Source: a virus | Virus record (IMG/VR): IMGVR_UViG_3300005511_000022 | Span: 1 to 42,475 of that record | Direction: 5' to 3' (one strand) | Length of the DNA: 42,475 nt | Shown here: positions 6,328-14,778 of the stretch, in pieces | Layout: the number at the start of each line of letters is the position of its first letter | Numbering within the stretch: position 1 is the stretch's first letter | Notes under the pieces: model-generated | What the model saw: only the letters and a program-made list of their open reading frames with translations | Databases searched by the model: none | What the model was told of the DNA's origin: nothing | Translations under genes and position numbers: made by a program

Positions 6328-6587
6328 AGCGGCGCCTCCTGAACGTTGACCGGGTCATCAACCTTGCCTGTCGGCGCGTCGTCCTTGACCTTCCCGCCCG
6401 AGGACGAACCGAGCCAGAAGCCGAAAGCGAGAAGTGCGACGTTCTGCCAGGTGCCCACGATTGCCCCCTTGGTCACCTCGTCATCGGTGAAATAAAGGAC
6501 GTAGGCACTGATCGCAGAGAAGCCGATGATGGCGGCGGCGGACACGGCCACGACGACGGCGAGGTGCGGGATGCGAGACACGCTCAT
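6324..6587 (-). CDS. Holin-like membrane protein
   Basis: 87 aa with two membrane helices, about residues 9-32 (AVVVAVSAAAIIGFSAISAY) and 44-62 (GTWQNVALLAFGFWLGSS), then a short charged tail. It lies between the endolysin and the spanins with ATGA junctions on both sides, the usual place for a holin that lets the muramidase out. It could alternatively be an antiholin if the protein at 7264-7578 is the holin. Confidence 0.65.
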   Translation of the reverse strand: MSVSRIPHLAVVVAVSAAAIIGFSAISAYVLYFTDDEVTKGAIVGTWQNVALLAFGFWLGSSSGGKVKDDAPTGKVDDPVNVQEAPL

Positions 6588-7267
6588 CGCATCGCCGCCG
6601 CAAGCTTGCCGTGATAGTTGCCCTTGGCATAGCCCGCGCCGTTGTAACCCGCAGCGAACTTGCGGCAGGTTTCAGGATCGATCGAGAGCGCGCGAAACGC
6701 CTTGGTCAGCCCGTTCACGTCAATGAACTTGGCGAGCGCCTCGTAATGCGCATACTCGCTACGGCTCAAAGCCCAGACGAACTCGATGGCGTTCGCATAG
6801 CCGAGCGACTTGGCATGGGCGCCCATGATCTGGAACTTGCCCCAGCTCGCGCTCTCGAAGGCAGCAATCGGCGCGCGCATGGCGGCGTCGGCTACTTTTT
6901 CCCAGCTATCGTTAATCCCGTCGCGATCCGCATCAATCGTGTAGCCCCCGGGTGCGGGGTTCGACAGGAACGGAATCTTGATCTGTATGCGCCGCCAAAA
7001 ATAATGCCGCTCATAGAGGCATTTCAGACGGCCAGCATCGTCCCACCCTCCCCCGGCGCTTTCCACCTTGGCGACGGCTGCGACCTGTCGAGAGGTCCCC
7101 CCAAGACGAGCGGCTATCAGGTTGATATCCGCAGGCGTGACCGCTGGGGCGTCTCGGTTCACGAACACGTTGAGGATTGCGGAGCGGGTAGCTGGCCCCG
7201 GTTTCCCATCGACCACAAGGCTTGCACCCTTAAGGTTTAGCCATAGCTGAAGGTCGCGAAGGTTCAT
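6584..7267 (-). CDS. Endolysin: N-acetylmuramidase with peptidoglycan-binding segment
   Basis: 227 aa. Residues 3-35 resemble a peptidoglycan-binding domain (LQLWLNLKGASLVVDGKPG). The rest matches the N-acetylmuramidase family (DUF3380): VAKVESAGGGW with likely catalytic Glu 69, YERHYFWRR (86-93), ASWGKFQIMG, and FAAGYNGAGYAKGNYHGKLA at the end. It cleaves the glycan strand of the host cell wall. There is no signal peptide, so release needs the neighbouring holin. Confidence 0.9.
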   Translation of the reverse strand: MNLRDLQLWLNLKGASLVVDGKPGPATRSAILNVFVNRDAPAVTPADINLIAARLGGTSRQVAAVAKVESAGGGWDDAGRLKCLYERHYFWRRIQIKIPFLSNPAPGGYTIDADRDGINDSWEKVADAAMRAPIAAFESASWGKFQIMGAHAKSLGYANAIEFVWALSRSEYAHYEALAKFIDVNGLTKAFRALSIDPETCRKFAAGYNGAGYAKGNYHGKLAAAMR

Positions 7268-7578
7268 TTGAACACTCCTTTGTCAAAGGCGATGTAAGCC
7301 CCGCCGATTGCGGCAGCGACCCATGCAGCGAAGCGGGATTGCAGGATGGCAGCGAACACGCCCTTGGCGCCGTCGTTGCGGTCGTTGGTGGCCTCCAGCG
7401 CATCCACGCGCTTTGCGAGGTCCGCTATCTGCGTCGTCGTGGGGGCGAGCAGCGCTTTCTCGGTCAGGAAGTCGATCTTCTGCGCCATGCCTCCTTGGGC
7501 ATGGATCATCTCACGAAGCTGCCCACGCATCTCGCCTACAGCGAGCGTCAGCGCCCCGATGTCCGAAGGATCGCCCAT
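7264..7578 (-). CDS. Holin-like protein with coiled coil and C-terminal membrane helix
   Basis: 104 aa from ATG 7578 (GTG 7581 is possible). An N-terminal soluble helix (ALTLAVGEMRGQLREMIHA) and a coiled coil (QIADLAKRVDALEATND) precede one membrane helix at about residues 80-98 (FAAWVAAAIGGAYIAF). The build resembles XhlA/DUF1515-type lysis proteins that help a holin. It sits directly before the endolysin with an ATGA junction. Confidence 0.6.
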   Translation of the reverse strand: MGDPSDIGALTLAVGEMRGQLREMIHAQGGMAQKIDFLTEKALLAPTTTQIADLAKRVDALEATNDRNDGAKGVFAAILQSRFAAWVAAAIGGAYIAFDKGVFK

Positions 7579-9389
7579 CACGCCGCCGCCACCGTGATCG
7601 GGTTGGTGGCAAGGTTCGTGTTGGCGGTAAACTCGAATGTCGCGCTGACAAGATTCGTCTCGCTCGCATGAGCGCCCGCCACCGTGACTTGCAGCGTCAA
7701 AGCTGTTGCGGTTCCCCCGGCTTTCAACGACGGCACAACGGTCACGCCGCCCGCATTAGCGGTTATGGCAGCGAAAGCCGTACCAACTTCAATGTCGAAC
7801 ACCGAGCCTACGCCTTCGATCGCGATAGGCCATTGCTCTGATCGGCGAGCGATTGAGCCGCCCGTGTTCAATCCAACATACGACAGCGTGAGGATGCCGC
7901 TGATACATTGCAGGTTGCTGGTGGCGTTCGGGGTCGAAGCGGGGCGCGTGAACGTAAAGGCGTCGAATACCGCGCCAGCAACGACCGAGTTGCGACCTTT
8001 GGCATGGACCTTGCCACCGCGCTCGGATTTATGCTCCCAGACGTTGGAGGAGCCCAGAGAGAGCTTGTCGTTCAACCCGTAGATGAGGCAATTCAGCGGC
8101 GCAGTCGTGCGGTTGTTCCAGACGTTAGTCCCGAAGACGATCAGCTTTGTGCCGACGTCGAATAGAGACGCCTTGAACACGCCCGCAGAGACATGCGCGC
8201 CGATGTCCACGATGCCATCAATCACCGTGCCATCCGTGCTGGCAGAGTTGAGTTTCAGGAGATATTCGTGGTGAGCTTCGAACCAACCGCCATTAATGCG
8301 AACGCCCGAAGCGCCCTCAAATTCGAAAACAGTCTCGCCGTTGATACCGCCGTTTTCGACACGATTGTAATTAAACCAAAAACCCTGAGACAGATTCTTG
8401 AGACGCACCGCGGACTTGGTCAGGTTGGTGAAATCGCAGTTCTCCACCACGTTATCGTTGTTGATTCCGCCATCTGAATAGATGCCGTAATCAGCGCCCG
8501 TCCCGCCATCCACATACACACCGCTAAAGAGCGAAGATGTCAGACCTCCCGCGAAGTTGAATGCGTTTCCGGTAAAGTTGGAAATATCGATGCGACGAAA
8601 TGAAAGGGTTGCAATTTCACCGCTGGTGGTGATGTCGAACACGTTGACACCCGCATAAGTGCGGAAGCCTTCGAACCGGCTTAGGGTGAACTCGGCTCCT
8701 GCGCCACTGAATACCGATGCAGCGGCATTGGTCTGCCAATAAGTACCACCGCCCGTCCCGGCGACGCGGTTGAATGTTGCTTGCAGGGGGACGGCAGCAG
8801 AAATTTGCGTCGTACCGTTGGGGATTTGCACCGCGCCGGAAAAGGCGACAGTGCCAAGATCACGCACGGCAGCCAAGGCGCCTACTAGCCCGGTAGAAAA
8901 GTCTTGGTCCGCGACAGCCTGACGAGCCTTAACGAGAATGTCAGTCTCGATCGCATTCGCGCCGTTTTGCTGGAAACCCACCATCTCCCCGCCAGTGGGA
9001 GCGGCAAGAACGGCAGCGGTCGGGCGGGCGTCGATGTCGTCCTGAACCGTGCCAGTAGGAGTGCCGACCAGCGTTGCCCCTTCCTCTCCAGACAGGTCCG
9101 TATAGACCCCGCTGGCGTCGATCATTGGCACGCCGGTCTCAACCGACACAAACGTGTCGTTGCTATCGTAAAAGCGCATGTCGTAGGTGCCGTTGGCGAC
9201 GTACCAGCGGAACATGCCGTTCTCATCGCTCAGGGCGGCATTCGCCACGCCGGACACGGTGGAGATCGGCGTTCCGTTATCGTCCGCGAAAATGTCTACG
9301 GCGTTGCCGTCGCTGTCGAACAACCGCGCGAAATAGCCCGGCAGCGAGTCCCCGCTGCGATTGGTGAAGGCGTTGACGTATTTGAACAT
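7578..9389 (-). CDS. Tailspike / receptor-binding protein with beta-helix
   Basis: 603 aa. The N-terminus (FKYVNAFTNRSGDSLPGYF, DSDGNAVDIFADDNGT) is typical of phage particle-binding head domains. The middle (about 150-480) is rich in Asn, Gly and short beta repeats (YSDGGINNDNVVENCDFTNL, VRINGGWFEAHH), as in right-handed parallel beta-helix tailspikes of pectate-lyase type. The C-terminus is a Thr/Ala-rich beta domain. It should recognise and perhaps cleave a host surface polysaccharide. The catalytic residues cannot be placed. Confidence 0.75.
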   Translation of the reverse strand: MFKYVNAFTNRSGDSLPGYFARLFDSDGNAVDIFADDNGTPISTVSGVANAALSDENGMFRWYVANGTYDMRFYDSNDTFVSVETGVPMIDASGVYTDLSGEEGATLVGTPTGTVQDDIDARPTAAVLAAPTGGEMVGFQQNGANAIETDILVKARQAVADQDFSTGLVGALAAVRDLGTVAFSGAVQIPNGTTQISAAVPLQATFNRVAGTGGGTYWQTNAAASVFSGAGAEFTLSRFEGFRTYAGVNVFDITTSGEIATLSFRRIDISNFTGNAFNFAGGLTSSLFSGVYVDGGTGADYGIYSDGGINNDNVVENCDFTNLTKSAVRLKNLSQGFWFNYNRVENGGINGETVFEFEGASGVRINGGWFEAHHEYLLKLNSASTDGTVIDGIVDIGAHVSAGVFKASLFDVGTKLIVFGTNVWNNRTTAPLNCLIYGLNDKLSLGSSNVWEHKSERGGKVHAKGRNSVVAGAVFDAFTFTRPASTPNATSNLQCISGILTLSYVGLNTGGSIARRSEQWPIAIEGVGSVFDIEVGTAFAAITANAGGVTVVPSLKAGGTATALTLQVTVAGAHASETNLVSATFEFTANTNLATNPITVAAA

Positions 9390-9391
9390 TC

Positions 9392-9841
9392 TTATGCCTC
9401 GCTATTATTCGATAGGGTGACGGCGGTGTCGGCAAAGGCCGTGGTTCCAAGGCTGTCAGTCGCCGTGCAGCGGTAGACCGCGTTTCTCGTCGCAGAGGCC
9501 GGGACGTTCGCTTGAAAGCTCGTGCTTGCGAGGTTCGGGGTGCTGACCGTCAGCGTGGCGCCGCTCACGCGTGTCCAGGCGTATGTGAACGGGCCGACCC
9601 CACCTGACGGGGTTGCAAAGGCAGCATCGCTGACGATGATCCCTCCGCTCGGTGAGTAGCTTTCGCCGCTCACGCTGGGCGTGACGCTGAGGCTCATCGT
9701 GGGGGCGAAAGACTGCACCAGCTTCCATGCGCTGCCGTTCCACGCCTCGATGCGGGTAGCACGCTTCGCCGTGGTAGCTGGGTAAGCCTCCAACCGTGCC
9801 GCGTCCTTGGTCGCGGTGCCGACGATGACCTTAAGCGGCAT
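9392..9841 (-). CDS. Virion-associated protein with Ig/PKD-like domain
   Basis: 149 aa. Residues 1-45 form an adaptor-like part (KVIVGTATKDAARLEAYP, RIEAWNGSAWKLVQSF) shared by several phage appendage proteins. Residues 50-149 look like one PKD/Ig-type beta sandwich (GVGPFTYAWTRVSG, AVYRCTATDSLGTTA). It lies directly before the tailspike gene, so it may be a tail appendage or decoration. Overlaps the preceding gene by 11 bases. Confidence 0.6.
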   Translation of the reverse strand: MPLKVIVGTATKDAARLEAYPATTAKRATRIEAWNGSAWKLVQSFAPTMSLSVTPSVSGESYSPSGGIIVSDAAFATPSGGVGPFTYAWTRVSGATLTVSTPNLASTSFQANVPASATRNAVYRCTATDSLGTTAFADTAVTLSNNSEA

Positions 9842-10169
9842 AATAAACGACCAGAGAGCCAGCGGGAGGCGATGTGGGCGCGCTTGAGCCGTCGACCAGC
9901 ACGTAGATGCGCGGGCCTGCGTGGCTGGCGTCGTTGGCGTAATAATGCCCGCCGAACCCAGACCGGATGATGTTGCCCGTCACCGTTCCCCCGGTCAGCA
10001 ACAGCGGGTTGCCGATCGCGACGACAGTGTTGGAAAGCTCCTTGCCGTCTGACATCAACTGGCGGAGCTGGTTGTTGATGCTCGCCAAGGATGTGCTGTT
10101 CTCGGCAAGCGAAAGCCCCGCCAGCGTGAGGTTCGCGCTGGGCGTGAGGGAGTAGGCGGAGAATGACAA
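9831..10169 (-). CDS. Small virion-associated protein, TTG start
   Basis: 112 aa. TTG 10169 is chosen because GGAGG lies 6 bases upstream (10175-10179) and conserved-looking sequence begins there (SFSAYSLTPSANLTLAGLSLAEN); an upstream ATG at 10235 would add an unlikely Pro/Arg extension. The central helix (LASINNQLRQLMSDGKELS) and beta-like end suggest a trimeric tail protein. The 130 bases before it hold no - strand gene. Confidence 0.6.
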   Translation of the reverse strand: MSFSAYSLTPSANLTLAGLSLAENSTSLASINNQLRQLMSDGKELSNTVVAIGNPLLLTGGTVTGNIIRSGFGGHYYANDASHAGPRIYVLVDGSSAPTSPPAGSLVVYYAA

Positions 10170-10300
10170 TTGCGCCTCCGTTGGGTTTGTGCGATTATTG
10201 AGGAATGGACAAAGTCTTGTATGTCGCGGTGGCAAGCGGCTGTTCGGCGCTAATCGCCTCTATGATCAGGGATTGGATGTCCCGCCGAAAACGCCGCTAT

Positions 10301-12904
10301 TTACTGCGAAGATTGCGGCAGCATCGAAGCGCTCGCCGCCGTGCCGAAAAGGCCCGCTTTGCGGCGTTGCTTCAAGATTTTGTCCCCAATGGCTCGTGCG
10401 GTCGGGCCGCGCCCGGTCAGTGCCTTTTGCGCGACTTTCGCCCCGGTCTTGCTCGATAGCGCCATTGCCAGAGCAGTGATCGGCAACGACACAACCGGGC
10501 TGACGCCGGCAACAGTCGCAGCGGCGCCCCCGCCCGCCATAGAGGCAGGGAGGGCCATCGCCTGCATCGCTGCCAAACGATCCGCGGTCCCGCTGTTCGG
10601 GACGGTCGGGGGGAGAACGGCCTGCGCATCCTCAACAATCTGTCGGAAAGGCGCCTGAGTGCCAGCATTCGCGTATTTGCTGGACGAAATCGCGTCCGTC
10701 ATCTGCGACGGAGTATAGACTTCCATCTCTCCCGAGCGGCTGCCGGTGCGGGCGCGCTTCACAGCGTCTGCGATCAGCTTGAAGTCGCGGTATGCCGTAT
10801 TCGCCTTGTCGAGATTCTGCGTGATCTCCGGGGACGCGTTGCGCGAGATGTTGCCCTTTAGAGCGTCCTGCACAGAGGACAGCGCGTCCCGATAGTCCTG
10901 CTCAAAGCCAGCCTTAGGCGTTTCGGCCTTGTAGCCCTTAAGTCCCCGCATCACTTGGCTGAAGTCGTCGCCCGTAAGGTTGCCGCCCTCAATCGCCGGG
11001 TTAACTCGATTTTGCATGGCAAGGCTAAACCGTGTTGCCAGATCGTCGGGGAGTGCTTCGCCGCGTGCGATTGCCGCCTGCAATTCAGCGTTGAACTGCG
11101 CATCAAGCGGCACGTCCACGCCAGCGACCGAATTGTCGATAGCGTTGCCCGCAGCCGCAAGCCCATCCTCGACGCCGCCGTACCCGATGCGCGAGGGGGT
11201 GAAGCCGATGGGCGCGCCCGCCTCTTTAGCGATCTCTCGGTTGACCTGCTCAAAGCCCTCAGTCAGACGCGCGGTGTTGTTCGCGCCGACAAACGGAAGA
11301 CTATCGAGGGCCGTCAGGAGTTTGCCCCCCACGCCCTTGTTGCCGACCAGAGCGGAAAGGTTCATCTGGACACCGCGGTCAGCAAGGCGGTTCACAGCGG
11401 GATCAGTGATGCCGCGCACAGCTCTGCCAGCGCCACCGATAAGGCCGCTGCCAATCTTGTTGCCAAGGCCGCCAACGGCGCCACCGATCGCCGCACCCAC
11501 CGGCCCGTTCTCGAATCCGCCACGTGCAGCGCTGAAGGCAATGTCATTGCCGACATACCCGCCCTTGGTGAGCGCCTGACCCACCATGGCGAGGGGCTTG
11601 ATAGCTGAGCGTCCAGCCATATTGGCGAGGCCTCCGGTGCCGAGCACGCCCGCCACACCGCCTGCGATGTCACCGCTCATCGACGTCAGTGGGCGCGACT
11701 GTCGCGCAGCGTCCATAACTGCCGCGCCTTGGTCGCCAGCCAAGTAGGTGGGGAGGCCAGCCGTCGCCGCGTTCGCGGCGTTCATGGTGAAATTCCCGAG
11801 GTCAGTATCGGCGGCGCGACCCAGCATGGTCGTTTCCTGCTGGGCGGGAAGCATCGAGAAGTTTTCCCAACCACTCCCGAGCGATTTGACGGGAGCACGC
11901 GGGTTCGCACGATGGCGCTGGACAATGCTGCCAATGATCGCCGCTTGATCGGGGCCGACGCTCGCCCCGAAAGGTGCATATTGCTGGTTCAGGAACGCCG
12001 TGATCTCGCTCGGCTGTGCGCCCTGTCCAACCATGTTAGCGACAGCATCGGGAAGCCCCGCAAGCCCCTGCTCATAGCGTAGGCCGCCTTCCGACGTGAC
12101 ATCCATCGGACCCATGCCGGGATCAACCCGCGCTCCCGCCGCTTGGGGAAGAACGGTTGGGCCACCCTGGGGGACAGGCGTGATGCTGCCGTTGGCATCG
12201 GGAATGCCGCCAAGCATCATAATCGCTTTTTGCTCGGTTTCGTTGGCTAAGTCGCGGATGGCCTGAATCTTGGCCGCAGCGTTCTTGTCGCGATCCCACG
12301 TCGTCGGCGTGTAGGGGCTATAAAGCTGGTCAGACTCGCCAAGGGTGTTTCCTTCTCCGCCCGTGAACCCCTGCGAGCGTTTCAGATCGCCGCGATTGCG
12401 TAGGCCCATGCTGTTAAACACGTCCTTTTCTTGCGAGGGGAAGTAGTCTGCGATCCCCATGGGGCCGGTCGTCTGTCCAATGGTAGCGTCGAACTGCGAT
12501 TGCATGTCTTCAGCCGATTTGCGGAGCTTCATTGCAGACTGGTAGGCGGCGACCGCATCCGAGAATTCTTTTGCGGTCAATGCGGGGCGGCCCCCACCGT
12601 TCGCGCCTTTCGGGCCGGGGACGCCGGGGATCAATTCAGCCTGTCCGTTGGCTCCCCAGCGATAGCCACGCGGAAGCTCCCCGCGCTGAGAATTCGCAAG
12701 CTCCTGCGCTTTCTGCTGATTGGCAAGCTCCTGCCCCCGCAGGTCAGCAGCCGCATTCGGGCCAGCATACTGCTGTGTCGGGTCGGCAGGCTTAATTTGC
12801 ACACCGCTGCCACGCTGCTGGTTGGCGTTGCCTGCGAACGACACAGGGTTCCCCTGCGCATCAACGTTCCAGATGTTGCCGGCTTCGTCGATCATCTGCT
12901 GCAT
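10301..12904 (-). CDS. Large internal virion (ejection) protein
   Basis: 867 aa. The N-terminal 250 residues are rich in Gln, Asn and Gly. A hydrophobic Gly/Ala region at about 400-500 (DIAGGVAGVLGTGGLANMAG, GPVGAAIGGAVGGLGNKIG) could insert into membranes. A helical stretch follows (FEQDYRDALSSVQDAL), and a second Ala/Gly-rich hydrophobic block sits near 790-830. This pattern and its place after the tail-hub genes fit podoviral proteins that are ejected with the DNA and form a trans-envelope channel. Confidence 0.65.
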   Translation of the reverse strand: MQQMIDEAGNIWNVDAQGNPVSFAGNANQQRGSGVQIKPADPTQQYAGPNAAADLRGQELANQQKAQELANSQRGELPRGYRWGANGQAELIPGVPGPKGANGGGRPALTAKEFSDAVAAYQSAMKLRKSAEDMQSQFDATIGQTTGPMGIADYFPSQEKDVFNSMGLRNRGDLKRSQGFTGGEGNTLGESDQLYSPYTPTTWDRDKNAAAKIQAIRDLANETEQKAIMMLGGIPDANGSITPVPQGGPTVLPQAAGARVDPGMGPMDVTSEGGLRYEQGLAGLPDAVANMVGQGAQPSEITAFLNQQYAPFGASVGPDQAAIIGSIVQRHRANPRAPVKSLGSGWENFSMLPAQQETTMLGRAADTDLGNFTMNAANAATAGLPTYLAGDQGAAVMDAARQSRPLTSMSGDIAGGVAGVLGTGGLANMAGRSAIKPLAMVGQALTKGGYVGNDIAFSAARGGFENGPVGAAIGGAVGGLGNKIGSGLIGGAGRAVRGITDPAVNRLADRGVQMNLSALVGNKGVGGKLLTALDSLPFVGANNTARLTEGFEQVNREIAKEAGAPIGFTPSRIGYGGVEDGLAAAGNAIDNSVAGVDVPLDAQFNAELQAAIARGEALPDDLATRFSLAMQNRVNPAIEGGNLTGDDFSQVMRGLKGYKAETPKAGFEQDYRDALSSVQDALKGNISRNASPEITQNLDKANTAYRDFKLIADAVKRARTGSRSGEMEVYTPSQMTDAISSSKYANAGTQAPFRQIVEDAQAVLPPTVPNSGTADRLAAMQAMALPASMAGGGAAATVAGVSPVVSLPITALAMALSSKTGAKVAQKALTGRGPTARAIGDKILKQRRKAGLFGTAASASMLPQSSQ

Positions 12905-13254
12905 TATCGTTTCAATCCTGTCGTGCCGCGGGCGCCATAATAAGGGACGTTCCAGCCTTCGCCTTCCGTGTGGACGTGGCCTTTGTGGATGAATGCCTTT
13001 TTCACGCCGGGAAGGCGGCGAGCTTGTTCGAGCAGCGCCGGAAGGTTGGGGCCGTCATAATCTACCGCCCTGCCGGAAAGGTGGGCGCTGTTCGGGACAC
13101 CCCCGACGATACGATTGCCTTCCTGCGTCCGGCGACCACTCGTCATTGCCCCGCCGTTAAGGCGGGCAGGCGGGACGAAACCAGAAGGCGAGGGCTTAGC
13201 GAAAGTTACCAGACGGGGTTGCCGTCTGACCTCCATAGGGCTTGAGGGCTCCAA
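12904..13254 (-). CDS. Peptidase M15-like (D-Ala-D-Ala carboxypeptidase type) protein
   Basis: 116 aa. Zinc-site motifs are visible: SAHLSGRAVDYD (residues 56-67, His 58 and Asp 65) and HVHTEG (93-98). The upstream GGAMTSGRRTQEGN segment is also typical of this family. Start uncertain: ATG 13254 overlaps the preceding gene by 59 bases, and ATG 13146 would remove 36 residues. It lies among ejection-protein genes rather than lysis genes, so it may be a virion wall hydrolase that opens peptidoglycan at entry. Confidence 0.75.
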   Translation of the reverse strand: MEPSSPMEVRRQPRLVTFAKPSPSGFVPPARLNGGAMTSGRRTQEGNRIVGGVPNSAHLSGRAVDYDGPNLPALLEQARRLPGVKKAFIHKGHVHTEGEGWNVPYYGARGTTGLKR

Positions 13255-13774
13255 CTGGTTTTTGCGGAGCCACCATGCCGCCGCCCTGCATCTGCGAGCG
13301 GGCGATAAACTGGCGCGTCACGCTGCCATCGGGGTTCGCCACGTCGACGGCAACCGGTGGACCATCGGCAAGGTTTTGCAGATATTGCTTGGCGGCGTCG
13401 GGGCCGAGTTTTGAGGCCAGGAACTGGTAATCGTTCACCGTATCGTTGTTCACCGGGGCAGGGTTCGCTCGCTCCCATTCCTGCTTGGCCTGCCAGTCAG
13501 ACATTTCGTCACCACGGCGACGCTGATACGTCTGCTCTGCGTAGGCCTGCGCTTGGCGACGATTGCGCTGGTCGATGAGGTTCGGGACAAATTGCGCCTG
13601 ACCACCGCCAGCGATCGACAGGCTGTCACCCAGCACACCGATCAGCTTGCCCCAGTCGAAGCCCTTTTTCGGGGCCATTGGGGCGGCCGTAGCTGTCATG
13701 GCGGGCTGCATGGACGGGGATGAGCCGAACAGGCCTCCGCGACGCTGCCCCATCAATCCCGGTGCGATTGCCAT
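13196..13774 (-). CDS. Internal virion protein candidate
   Basis: 192 aa. A Gly/Met/Pro-rich start (GLMGQRRGGLFGSSPSMQP) is followed by a long charged helix (NRRQAQAYAEQTYQRRRGD) and a Gly/Gln/Pro-rich end. Low-complexity proteins of this kind precede the large ejection protein in many podoviruses. No enzymatic motif. Starts directly after the preceding stop. Confidence 0.6.
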   Translation of the reverse strand: MAIAPGLMGQRRGGLFGSSPSMQPAMTATAAPMAPKKGFDWGKLIGVLGDSLSIAGGGQAQFVPNLIDQRNRRQAQAYAEQTYQRRRGDEMSDWQAKQEWERANPAPVNNDTVNDYQFLASKLGPDAAKQYLQNLADGPPVAVDVANPDGSVTRQFIARSQMQGGGMVAPQKPVGALKPYGGQTATPSGNFR

Positions 13775-14434
13775 CTAGCCGCCTCCTGCATATGCTTGTG
13801 CCGCGTTGCCTGCCATCTGTGCAAGCAGGCCTGCGAGCGAACCCTTTTGGGTCGTTTTGGTGTTCTGATATTGCCCAAGGAGTCCTCCGACGCCCTGTCC
13901 CGCGCCGACCGCTGCGCGAACGGGGGCCTGCATCGCTTCATATGCTTGGAATGCAGGATCCAGAATGCCGTTCTCTGCCGCGATTAGGCCCGGAACCTGA
14001 GATACCGCTTGGCCCATCCGGTCGCGCTCGGCGCCGTAGTCCCCATATCGAAGGGCAGTGCTATTCTTTGCCAGCTCGCGGGCGACAATGCCGCTGTGGG
14101 CGCTGCCGCCCGTCAATCCGCGTGTGCCGAGCGAGGCAGACACGCCGTTGCTGACGTCGTTGCCGGTCTGATCGATCATCGCCTGCAAATACGGGTTGCC
14201 CGCATCGAGGTATTTCCCGCCCAGCACATCGGCATTGTAGCCGCGCGCAGCGGTAATATTCGGATCCCCAGCCTGATATCGCGAAAGGACGCTATCGAGG
14301 ATGCCGCCGAACTTCTGCGCGCCCGCCTGCAAGCCAGGAGCGGCTTGGTTATAAGCGTTCGTGATGTTGCCTGCGGCGCCCTCAATTTGCGCGGAATACA
14401 CCGGCTTATTGGTGGATTTCGTTTTGCTTTTCAT
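13775..14434 (-). CDS. Internal virion / ejection protein candidate
   Basis: 219 aa, ATGA-coupled. Ala/Gly-rich helices dominate (NITNAYNQAAPGLQAGAQKFG, GLIAAENGILDPAFQAYEAM), with GLLAQMAGNAAQAYAGGG at the end and a basic N-terminus (KSKTKSTNK). The composition resembles small podoviral proteins of the DNA-ejection apparatus. No family name assigned. Confidence 0.6.
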   Translation of the reverse strand: MKSKTKSTNKPVYSAQIEGAAGNITNAYNQAAPGLQAGAQKFGGILDSVLSRYQAGDPNITAARGYNADVLGGKYLDAGNPYLQAMIDQTGNDVSNGVSASLGTRGLTGGSAHSGIVARELAKNSTALRYGDYGAERDRMGQAVSQVPGLIAAENGILDPAFQAYEAMQAPVRAAVGAGQGVGGLLGQYQNTKTTQKGSLAGLLAQMAGNAAQAYAGGG

Positions 14435-14778
14435 GTCAACGGCAACTCCAAATCATCGCCTACGCGCGTCCAGTGCGGCAAAATCCTCTGCCACCCGCGA
14501 CGCCCTTCAATTCTCAACTTGTTGCAGCCCACCGCCTTGGCGAATGCGCTAATATCTGCCTCTGCTGCACCGCACCAATTGCGGACGCCCTTGCCAACGC
14601 CGATCCAGATCAAGATTGCATCGTCTGCTGTGCGGGCGAGCACCAAAAAGCCATCGTCGACGGGCCAGCCAATCGCCTTACCGGTGGCGACTTCCTCGAT
14701 AATCTCTGCCGCCGTGTGCCCGCCTCGTTCCGCGCACCTTACGATGTCGGCCCACCACACCGACGACCACGGGTTCAT
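14431..14778 (-). CDS. GNAT-fold-like or Gp13-type phage protein
   Basis: 115 aa from ATG 14778, an ATGA overlap with the stop of the repeat protein. It has a pattern seen in small phage proteins next to internal virion genes: DDGFLVLARTADDAILIWIG, GAAEADISAFAKAVGCNKL and RIEGRRGWQRILPHW. The last block recalls the end of acetyltransferase-like T7 Gp13 proteins. Acetyl-CoA binding cannot be confirmed; a virion-assembly role is equally possible. Confidence 0.5.
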   Translation of the reverse strand: MNPWSSVWWADIVRCAERGGHTAAEIIEEVATGKAIGWPVDDGFLVLARTADDAILIWIGVGKGVRNWCGAAEADISAFAKAVGCNKLRIEGRRGWQRILPHWTRVGDDLELPLT

